Assembly: GCA_017616955.1 (NCBI GenBank)
Contig: JAFZXD010000101.1
Location: 1-7,494, forward strand
DNA: 7,494 nucleotides
Reading direction: 5' to 3'
DNA from: Eubacterium sp.
GTDB lineage: Bacteria; Bacillota; Clostridia; Lachnospirales; Lachnospiraceae
The position numbers and the translations under genes were made by a program. Positions 1 through 5,856 of the stretch are shown piece by piece; the stretch's first letter is position 1; each line of letters opens with the position of its first letter. The notes under the pieces are model-generated. The model did not search any database. It saw nothing but the letters and a program-made list of their open reading frames with translations, and was not told the origin of the DNA.

Positions 1-1568
1 TTATTTGTAACAGTTTTTTCCGACGAAGAATGTACTTCATATTCTATAGTACCCTGGTCCCCGACCGAAGAAACCATATCAAATGCCTTTGGCTGAAATG
101 TTTTATTAGGAAAAGATTTCAAAAGAACTCCATCGTTCTTTGCATTTACCGATCCAGCAGGTTTTTCATCACCAAGATAATAATTATCCGGCAATGATAT
201 AGCATAATCATATTCCCCTTTGGAATATATCTCCCAGTTTTCAGCCTTCGGTGAATATCCGAATACATATGTATCTTTTGTTTTATTTAAAAGATCAATT
301 ACTTTTACCGAATTGATCACATGACCTCTAACCCTGATTCCAAGACCGTATAAGAATATCATTCCTACAAAAGCAAGTGATATAACCGGTATTGCAATCC
401 ATATACATTCTCGTTTCTTCAAAGCTTTTAAGATCAGATAGATTCCCGGTCCCACAAGTACGATATAAAACAGGATTATCGCAGTTATAAACAAACCTCC
501 CGTTTTAGCGGGCTTTTGCATATAGGACTGAGCTTCGCCCAGGTCTGTAGAGGTAGTAATGGTGCTTCTGTACTTATCTTTGCCGGGTGTATTACCATAT
601 GCATCTTTGTACATTTCACTTATAGCATCGTTCCTGAAAGTATTCTCCAACGCAAAATCTTTCAAATCAATGGAGAGAACCGATACACTTCCTGATCCGG
701 TACAATAAGCTCTTATATAGTCATTCGTACAATAGTTGTACGAAATATCATATGAAAACATCGCTTCATCCATGTCATATTCCTGTCCGGAAGGATGTAA
801 TCTCCTCTTTATGGAACCACAATTTTGGAATTGTAATAATAATTTTGAACCATTATCAAAACCCGATATGACTCTTTCGGCATTTTTTCCGGTACCTATT
901 ATAAGCATTCCACCATTTGCATTCCATCTTTCGATACCGTCAATTGTTTCTTCCGAGAGAACAGATGTGTCATAATTATCGATTACAAGCATATCAAGCT
1001 CGTTAATACTGTCTTTTAATGTAGCTCCGTCAACAGCAGTCTGCTCTATCACATAAGTCTCACCATCCAAATCAAATCTATCTCCACCCAGATCAAGTAT
1101 TCTTAGATCATCCGGCGTATCAGACAGAATTCCCTGACGGATTTTTCCCGAATATGCAGAAAAAACAGAATTATACTGATTTGAAAAAACCTCTTTATCC
1201 TTTTTATCGAATATAGATACTCTGAGATTATCATAAGTATTTTGATCCAATGTCGGCACTTTCACAGAATACTGTTTTGTGCTTCCGGCCGGAACCGCTA
1301 TATCAACATCGAAAGCTGTCTTATAATTATATGACTTCGCTATGACTCTGATTATCCCTTTAAAGTCCGAACCCATATTAGTTACATCCATTACCACATT
1401 GTACGTTTTACCATCCACATTTTTGGTAGCCGATACTTCTACCCTGAACTTGGACGTGTCCGCACTTACATCTCCGGTAACAAATGAAATACATAAGAAA
1501 GCCGTAAGAATAGTCAATAAAACTTTAAACGACACATGATGTCTGAATGTATTGATTTCGTTTTTCAT
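1..1568 (-). CDS. Secreted/membrane-anchored protein of unknown function (3' end missing)
   Basis: The frame is open from the ATG at 1568-1566 to the left edge (522 codons, no stop), so the C-terminus is missing. The TAA readable at bases 3-1 is out of frame. The N-terminus looks like a signal peptide: basic start, hydrophobic stretch at about residues 14-31 and a VSA|D cleavage site near residue 36. A beta-rich extracytoplasmic part follows, then about residues 155-235 resemble a Rossmann/glutamine-amidotransferase-like fold (LRILDLGGDRFDLD, later ELDMLVIDNYDTS and WNANGGMLIIGTG). Two transmembrane helices at about 357-379 and 388-410 are joined by a short basic loop (KALKKRE), with VGPGIYLIL in the first, and the chain continues outside. 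I recognise the general layout (Ig-like part, GATase-like part, paired helices) from uncharacterised Firmicute envelope proteins, but cannot name a function. No catalytic Cys-His pair is evident. An SD-like AAGGAAA lies about 13 nt before the ATG. The gene diverges from rnpB. Confidence 0.85.
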   Translation of the reverse strand, partial: MKNEINTFRHHVSFKVLLTILTAFLCISFVTGDVSADTSKFRVEVSATKNVDGKTYNVVMDVTNMGSDFKGIIRVIAKSYNYKTAFDVDIAVPAGSTKQYSVKVPTLDQNTYDNLRVSIFDKKDKEVFSNQYNSVFSAYSGKIRQGILSDTPDDLRILDLGGDRFDLDGETYVIEQTAVDGATLKDSINELDMLVIDNYDTSVLSEETIDGIERWNANGGMLIIGTGKNAERVISGFDNGSKLLLQFQNCGSIKRRLHPSGQEYDMDEAMFSYDISYNYCTNDYIRAYCTGSGSVSVLSIDLKDFALENTFRNDAISEMYKDAYGNTPGKDKYRSTITTSTDLGEAQSYMQKPAKTGGLFITAIILFYIVLVGPGIYLILKALKKRECIWIAIPVISLAFVGMIFLYGLGIRVRGHVINSVKVIDLLNKTKDTYVFGYSPKAENWEIYSKGEYDYAISLPDNYYLGDEKPAGSVNAKNDGVLLKSFPNKTFQPKAFDMVSSVGDQGTIEYEVHSSSEKTVTN

Positions 1569-1600
1569 ATTTAGTACTTTTTCCTTCCGATGTTGTTTGT

Positions 1601-1621
1601 TGTTAGCTGTTAATTGTTAGT
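1601..1621. repeat. Three tandem 7-bp repeats, TGTTARY
   Basis: TGTTAGC, TGTTAAT and TGTTAGT follow one another without a gap, in a T/G-rich stretch that begins with further TGTT motifs at 1591. They lie 10 bp upstream of the rnpB -35 box and about 33-53 bp upstream of the ATG of the divergent envelope protein gene, so they fall in its leader or promoter region. A phased repeat could be a binding site, but the block is short and may be chance in AT-rich DNA. Confidence 0.55.
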
Positions 1622-1631
1622 TTATATTGTT

Positions 1632-1660
1632 TTGACACCGACGGGTGTTTATGATAGAAT
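1632..1660 (+). promoter_or_regulatory. rnpB promoter (sigma-A type)
   Basis: There is a perfect -35 box TTGACA (1632-1637), a 17-bp spacer, and a -10 box TAGAAT (1655-1660) preceded by TG at 1652-1653, which makes an extended -10. The predicted transcription start is near G1668, one base before the 5' strand of the P1 helix of RNase P RNA, and this agreement supports both calls. A strong, near-consensus promoter suits an abundant stable RNA. The sigma factor recognising it would be the rpoD product encoded in this same window. The spacer also holds an ACACC/GGTGT inverted repeat. Confidence 0.9.
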
Positions 1661-1667
1661 CACCTCT

Positions 1668-2027
1668 GCGAGTAGAATGGGTAATCGCTCCCGGTTTTTT
1701 GATCGGGTGAGGAAAGTCCGGGCTTCACAGGGCAGGATGCCGGATAACGTCCGGTTGAGGTGACTCACAGGAAAGTGCAACAGAAAGTATACCGCCCCTT
1801 TCAGGGGTAAGGGTGAAATGGCGAGGTAAGAGCTCACCGCCTGGCTGGTAACAGACAGGGCATTGTAAACCCCATCCGAAGCAAGACCAAGACGAAGTGT
1901 TGACGCTGCCCGCCGAGCTTCAGGTAGGTTGCTAGAGCCCTGCAGCAATGCAGGGTCCAGATAGATGATTACCTCGGGAAACTTTGTTTCCTATGACATA
2001 ACCCGGCTTACAGTTCTACTCGTTTTT
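1668..2027 (+). ncRNA. rnpB: RNase P RNA (type A), catalytic subunit of ribonuclease P
   Basis: This is the ribozyme that cuts the 5' leader from precursor tRNAs. The universally conserved core is present: GAGGAAAGTCCGGGCT (1709-1724), ACAGAAA (1780-1786), AGATAGATGATTACC (1959-1973) and GACATAACCCGGCTTA (1995-2010). The ends pair as a perfect 9-bp P1 helix (CGAGTAGAA 1669-1677 with TTCTACTCG 2014-2022). P18 is a 7-bp stem with a GCAA tetraloop (1938-1955), P12 carries a GTAA loop near 1843-1852, and P19 is a 6-bp stem with a TTT loop (1977-1991). The GGTAGG near 1923 is the expected tRNA CCA-contacting region. About 355-360 nt and the P15-P18 arrangement fit the ancestral A type rather than the Bacillus B type. 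The protein partner gene rnpA is not in the window. It lies between two minus-strand protein genes on the opposite strand. Confidence 0.97.
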
Positions 2028-2035
2028 CTTTTTCT
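2014..2035 (+). terminator. Probable rnpB transcription end: P1 3' strand plus T-rich tract
   Basis: The 3' strand of P1 (2014-2022) is followed at once by TTTTTCTTTTTCT (2023-2035). I see no local hairpin just upstream, so if this is intrinsic termination the stem would be P18/P19 at a distance or the long-range P1 helix itself. The T-tract is interrupted by C at 2028 and 2034. The exact 3' end is uncertain by several bases. Confidence 0.5.
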
Positions 2036-2043
2036 ATTAATTA

Positions 2044-3720
2044 TCAAACCTTAAAGCATCCTCCACCTATAAATTCTCTGATAAGAGAATTCTGAGGAAC
2101 ACTCTGTACGTCAATCCCAAGGAAGTAATCAAGGAATTTCAGAAGTCTTTTGGCTTCATAATACTCGTCACTATCTTCTTCTACTCCAAAAAGCAGAGGC
2201 TCCGCATATTGCTTAATAGCCGGAAGCTCATATATGAGTGCCGAATTAAACATGGCATCCGCTTCTTCCTGGAATGGGAATATGTTCTTCTCTTCTCCTC
2301 TTCTTACAGAAGGCCACATACTTATAGTCTTGGTAGCTGAATTTCCTCTTGTTCTGGCATCTCTGACAATTCTTCGGAGAAGTCTTGTATCTGTTGTTGA
2401 TATTCTGTTATGTTCATCTATATTCAGCTGAGTAAGTGCGCTGATATATATCTTATAATTCGATTCTACCGGAAGTGAACTTGTTGACTTCGGATTCAGG
2501 GCATGTATACCCTCAACCACCAGAACATCCCCTTCTTCCAGTTTCAGAGTTTCTCCTTCATATACTTTTTTACCCTGGGTAAAATCAAATGTAGGCATAG
2601 GCATTTCCTTGCCCTGAAGAAGTCCTGACATAGTATTGTTGAACAGATCCAGATCCAGTGCCTCTATACATTCAAAGTCAAACTTTCCGTCAGCATCCTT
2701 CGGAGTTTCTTCTCTCTCTTTGAAGAAATTGTCCATTGCAATCGGATGCGGTCTTAGTCCATGTGCTCTAAGCTGAACGCTGAGTCGATTTGAAAATGTA
2801 GTCTTACCGGAAGATGAAGGACCTGCTATAAGGATTATCTTCTTGTCTCCTTCAATAATAGCCTCGGCTATATCTGCGATCTGCTTCTCCATAAGCGCTT
2901 CCTGAACCAGCATTAGATCATTTGTCTTACCTGCCACTATCTGTTCATTCAGCTGTCCTACGCAGCTTATTCCAAGTTTAGCTCCCCAGTCCTCAGATTT
3001 TCTGAGAATACCGTAGAGTTTATCCGGTGCCTTGTAGTTCTCCGGAATCTTCTTTGTATCCTTCTTCTGAATAACAAGTACGAATCCGTCATCATACTTC
3101 TCAAGATCGAATTCCTTGATATATCCTGTTGAAGGAACCATGTATCCATAGTAATAATCTTCATATCCACCCAGATTATATATATTGATTCTGGATGCTC
3201 TTCTGTACTTCAAAAGCAGAGACTTGCCCGGAAGGTCACGTCTCATAAATTCCTCACGCATATCACTGGTTGAACGACCTTTTTTCTCAATCTTTATATC
3301 TGCTTCAACCAGTTCTCTCATTCTTGCTTTTATCTTGGCAAGAAGCTCATCATCGATAACCGTATCCTCATCAACCAGTCTGCAGAAAAATCCGCTTCCG
3401 AGAGAATACATTATCTCTATCCTATAATCTCCTTCAGGTTTTTGAAGCACATCTTTGGCAGCCTTAAGCAGCAAAAGTACTACACTTCTCTTATACAGAT
3501 CATGTCCTATAGGAGTTCCCGTATCGATATATTCTACCCTCGCATCCTTGTAAAGCTTCCATGATAATTCCTTAAGACGCTTATCAACCACTGCAGCTAC
3601 ATAGATATTAGATTCATTATCTACCATTGCAAGAATCTCCTGCAATGTTGATCCTGACGGTACCAGGATTTCTTTCTCACATATATTAGTACAAACCGTA
3701 ACCTTTAATTCTTTACCCAT
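2044..3720 (-). CDS. TGS-domain uridine kinase-like nucleoside kinase
   Basis: A 558-residue protein. Residues 1 to about 66 look like a TGS domain as in threonyl-tRNA synthetase. Residues about 67-220 resemble the ThrRS second additional domain (for example GTPIGHDLYKRS and YYGYMVPSTGYIKEFDL). From about 290 there is a uridine kinase/phosphoribulokinase-type domain: P-loop GPSSSGKTT (300-308), nucleoside-site AMDNFF around D330, Walker B-like VVEGIHALNP (E403), and the family tail ending QEEADAMFNSALIYEL. It has no synthetase catalytic core, so it is not a ThrRS, and only one His of the usual editing-site pair is evident. Kinase activity, probably on uridine/cytidine, is inferred from the family; this long form has been annotated simply as uridine or nucleoside kinase. 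The start is supported by GGGGAG 10 nt upstream. It lies 27 bp after trmK, probably as the last gene of the operon, and stops about 20 bp from rnpB, which is convergent. Confidence 0.93.
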   Translation of the reverse strand: MGKELKVTVCTNICEKEILVPSGSTLQEILAMVDNESNIYVAAVVDKRLKELSWKLYKDARVEYIDTGTPIGHDLYKRSVVLLLLKAAKDVLQKPEGDYRIEIMYSLGSGFFCRLVDEDTVIDDELLAKIKARMRELVEADIKIEKKGRSTSDMREEFMRRDLPGKSLLLKYRRASRINIYNLGGYEDYYYGYMVPSTGYIKEFDLEKYDDGFVLVIQKKDTKKIPENYKAPDKLYGILRKSEDWGAKLGISCVGQLNEQIVAGKTNDLMLVQEALMEKQIADIAEAIIEGDKKIILIAGPSSSGKTTFSNRLSVQLRAHGLRPHPIAMDNFFKEREETPKDADGKFDFECIEALDLDLFNNTMSGLLQGKEMPMPTFDFTQGKKVYEGETLKLEEGDVLVVEGIHALNPKSTSSLPVESNYKIYISALTQLNIDEHNRISTTDTRLLRRIVRDARTRGNSATKTISMWPSVRRGEEKNIFPFQEEADAMFNSALIYELPAIKQYAEPLLFGVEEDSDEYYEAKRLLKFLDYFLGIDVQSVPQNSLIREFIGGGCFKV

Positions 3721-3747
3721 CGTATCTGATCTCCCCTCTCCAAAATA

Positions 3748-4479
3748 TTAGTTTATTATCATAGCCCTGGCTTCTTCCAGGAGTTTTAGTTCTTTGTTAA
3801 TCTCAAATAATCTGTTAACTGTGTTCTCTGTATCTTTTTTTGAGAGCCTGCAGTATATTCCCTGCTTCTTCTCAATCTCTCTATCAATGTATGAAATCAA
3901 AACAGGTGATTTTTTCTTTATAAGATACTCTCCAAATGTATCATATAATTCATTTCCCTCATATTCCTTATGCTCACCCGTAACGACTGCTTTGATGATA
4001 TTATAATACTTTCCGTCTTCGCATATCATATCTTCATCTATTATCAAAATACCATCTTTTCTCAAATATTCCCTAACCATGCGAACGTCCGACTGAGGAG
4101 ACAAAACAAGCTCATATCCATCCTCAAGTTTACTGCGTCCGTTTTTCAATATACTGATGATCAGCTGACCTCCCATACCTGCTATGATGGCAGTATCTGT
4201 TTCTCCGTTTTGCATCTTTTCAAATCCATTGGATAACCTGAGTTCGATCCTGTCCCCAAGTCCTTCTTCAGCCACATTTGTCATGGCGCTTAAGAGTGGT
4301 CCCTCAGCCACATCCATAGCCAAAACTTTATCGGCCAGGTTATTCTGTATCAGATATATGGATACAAACCCATGGTCACAGCCTATATCAGCTATAATTC
4401 TATTATTGTTTATAGCAGTATGTCCGGATGATACCATCCGGACAATTGCCATCATTCTTTCTGATAATCTTATACTCAT
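3748..4479 (-). CDS. trmK: tRNA (adenine(22)-N(1))-methyltransferase TrmK
   Basis: A class I SAM-dependent methyltransferase that makes m1A at position 22 in the D-loop of certain tRNAs. It has 243 residues, close to the usual family length of about 230-240. The SAM-binding motif I is IADIGCDHG (29-37), followed by VLAMDVAEGP (acidic end of strand 2). The motif IV region is IIAGMGGQLI (GMGG at 101-104), typical of TrmK, and the next strand is LVLSPQSDVRMVREYL (P128), where many relatives have QPN or QPQ. The C-terminal part is helical and charged, as in the family's coiled-coil domain. The N-terminal RLSERM matches the conserved LS-R segment, which favours this ATG over M8/M9. Before motif I there are a few extra residues (SSGHTAINNNR). 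It follows rpoD by 8 bp and is the usual rpoD neighbour in Firmicutes. The Nif3-like gene that often follows is replaced by the TGS kinase. Confidence 0.93.
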   Translation of the reverse strand: MSIRLSERMMAIVRMVSSGHTAINNNRIIADIGCDHGFVSIYLIQNNLADKVLAMDVAEGPLLSAMTNVAEEGLGDRIELRLSNGFEKMQNGETDTAIIAGMGGQLIISILKNGRSKLEDGYELVLSPQSDVRMVREYLRKDGILIIDEDMICEDGKYYNIIKAVVTGEHKEYEGNELYDTFGEYLIKKKSPVLISYIDREIEKKQGIYCRLSKKDTENTVNRLFEINKELKLLEEARAMIIN

Positions 4480-4487
4480 AGACGTTT

Positions 4488-5792
4488 TTACTCCAAAAAC
4501 TCCTTCAGTTTACGTGAACGGCTTGGATGTCTTAATTTACGAAGTGCCTTTGCCTCAATCTGACGAATACGCTCACGAGTTACACTGAATTCTTTTCCTA
4601 CTTCTTCAAGTGTTCTTGCTCTTCCGTCATCAAGACCAAATCTGAGTCTGAGAACCTTCTGCTCTCTCTCTGTAAGTGTTCCGAGAACCTCAACAAGCTG
4701 CTCTTTAAGGATCATTGAAGCAGCCGCTTCTGATGGTGCAGGAACATCATCATCCGGAAGGAAGTCTCCAAGGTGGCTGTCTTCCTCTTCACCGATAGGT
4801 GTCTCAAGCGAAACAGGCTCCTGGGATATCTTCTGAATCTCTCTTACTCTGTCAACCGGGATGTCCATCTCCTCTGCGATTTCTTCAGGGCTTGGCTCAC
4901 GTCCAAGTTCCTGGAGAAGCTGTCTGGATACTCTTGTAAGCTTATTAATTGTTTCTACCATATGTACAGGTATTCTGATAGTTCTTGCCTGATCTGCTAT
5001 AGCTCTTGTTATAGCCTGTCTTATCCACCATGTTGCATATGTAGAGAACTTATAACCTTTACGGTAATCAAACTTCTCTACCGCTTTGATAAGACCCATA
5101 TTTCCTTCCTGGATCAGATCAAGGAAGAGCATACCACGTCCTACATATCTCTTAGCTATACTAACTACAAGACGAAGGTTTGCCTCTGCAAGCTGCTTCT
5201 TAGCTCCCTCATCTCCTTCTTCCATCTTCTGTGCAAGCTCGATCTCTTCATCTGCTGTAAGAAGAGGAACCTTTCCTATCTCCTTAAGGTACATTCTGAC
5301 AGGATCTTCCAGGCTGACACCTTCCGGAACCGACATATCTATATGTTCGAGATCTATCTCTTCCTCTTCGGATAGTTCGAACTTCATATCGTCATCATCT
5401 AATTCCGGTTCATCGTCTGAAAAGTTAAGAACATCTACTTTGTTCTTCTCAAAGAACTCCAGAGCTTTTGCCATGTAATCAGGTGTAAGGAGTGACTGTG
5501 TATCCTTGAGTGCATCTATGATATCATCATCCTGTACTACACCTCTCTTCTTAGCCTGTTTCAGAAGTGCATCCAGTTTCTTCTGGAAGAGTTTTTCTCT
5601 TTCTTCTTCTGTCAGACTATCGTCGCCTTCAGCATTAGACTCATCGATTAACACAAGATCAGATTCTTTTTCAGCGTCCTGTTCAATCTCTTCAAGTAAT
5701 GCCTCTTCAGCCGGTTTAGTTTCTGCTTCTGCCTCGTTAGTCATTACTGTCTCTTCGATCTCTTCATTCTTTTTCTTGCCTTTAGCTGCCAT
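4488..5792 (-). CDS. rpoD: RNA polymerase primary sigma factor RpoD (SigA)
   Basis: The vegetative sigma factor that directs core RNA polymerase to -35/-10 promoters. From the start chosen here it has 434 residues. A Lys/Glu-rich head leads into region 1.1 (about 60-110) and an acidic linker (about 125-152). Region 1.2 starts at [11 protein letters not shown] (163). Region 2 carries [19 protein letters not shown] and the -10 recognition/melting helix with [10 protein letters not shown] (W255, W256). Region 3 has a [12 protein letters not shown] helix, and region 4.2 has the -35-binding helix-turn-helix with [10 protein letters not shown] (404-413) and [10 protein letters not shown]. All core residues look intact. 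An in-frame ATG six codons upstream (5810) lacks a Shine-Dalgarno sequence, whereas the ATG at 5792 has GAGG 8 nt before it, so I prefer 5792 and the N-terminus MAAKGKKK. It is 64 bp downstream of dnaG and 8 bp upstream of trmK. Confidence 0.97.
   Translation of the reverse strand: MAAKGKKKNEEIEETVMTNEAEAETKPAEEALLEEIEQDAEKESDLVLIDESNAEGDDSLTEEEREKLFQKKLDALLKQAKKRGVVQDDDIIDALKDTQSLLTPDYMAKALEFFEKNKVDVLNFSDDEPELDDDDMKFELSEEEEIDLEHIDMSVPEGVSLEDPVRMYLKEIGKVPLLTADEEIELAQKMEEGDEGAKKQLAEANLRLVVSIAKRYVGRGMLFLDLIQEGNMGLIKAVEKFDYRKGYKFSTYATWWIRQAITRAIADQARTIRIPVHMVETINKLTRVSRQLLQELGREPSPEEIAEEMDIPVDRVREIQKISQEPVSLETPIGEEEDSHLGDFLPDDDVPAPSEAAASMILKEQLVEVLGTLTEREQKVLRLRFGLDDGRARTLEEVGKEFSVTRERIRQIEAKALRKLRHPSRSRKLKEFLE
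4491..4494 (-). promoter_or_regulatory. trmK ribosome binding site inside the end of rpoD
   Basis: The GGAG preceding trmK sits in the last sense codons of rpoD (TTG GAG TAA), 11 nt before the trmK ATG. The rpoD stop therefore lies between the SD sequence and the start codon, an arrangement that permits translational coupling. The spacing is slightly long, so initiation may depend on ribosomes finishing rpoD. Confidence 0.6.
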
Positions 5793-5856
5793 TTCAGTTA
5801 CCTCTTTCATTGGTTTATTAATCTATAATGTAATATATTATGTACTTATATATTAA
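5793..5856 (-). other. dnaG-rpoD intergenic region with AT-rich inverted repeat
   Basis: The 64-bp gap is very AT-rich. It contains a perfect 8-bp inverted repeat, TAATATAT (5831-5838) and ATATATTA (5848-5855), with a 9-nt spacer; the left part TAATATATTA (5831-5840) is itself a 10-bp palindrome. There is no G/C-rich stem or T-run of terminator type, so dnaG and rpoD are probably co-transcribed. TATA-like hexamers are present, but I found no matching -35 box, so I do not call a separate rpoD promoter. Confidence 0.45.
5800..5807 (-). promoter_or_regulatory. rpoD ribosome binding site that decides the start
   Basis: On the minus strand AAAGAGGT is followed by AACTGAA and the ATG at 5792. The spacing of 8 nt from GAGG is ideal. 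The upstream in-frame ATG at 5810-5808 is preceded only by AT-rich sequence without a purine-rich SD, and the SD lies inside what would be its coding sequence. Confidence 0.8.

Noticed and set aside
1..3. TAA on the minus strand as the stop of the envelope protein gene
   Set aside because: The frame from the ATG at 1568 leaves a two-base remainder at the left edge, so this TAA is out of frame and the gene continues.
736..975. 79-codon plus-strand open frame
   Set aside because: Opposite strand of the continuous 522-codon envelope protein frame, with no SD and no recognisable protein.
1649..1948. 99-codon open frame on the minus strand
   Set aside because: It lies antisense within rnpB, whose structure fully explains the sequence conservation; there is no convincing ribosome binding site.
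2072..2091. Perfect 8-bp hairpin AATTCTCT-GATA-AGAGAATT near the end of the kinase gene as a terminator
   Set aside because: It is inside coding sequence, AT-rich, and not followed by a T-run on either strand; one such repeat in a window this size is expected by chance.
2044..3720. Threonyl-tRNA synthetase
   Set aside because: Only TGS and editing-like domains are present; class II synthetase motifs are absent and a P-loop kinase takes their place.
4773..5375. 200-codon plus-strand open frame
   Set aside because: Shadow of rpoD on the opposite strand; its Cys/Leu/Ser-rich composition is typical of an antisense frame, and the conserved sigma factor domains lie on the minus strand.
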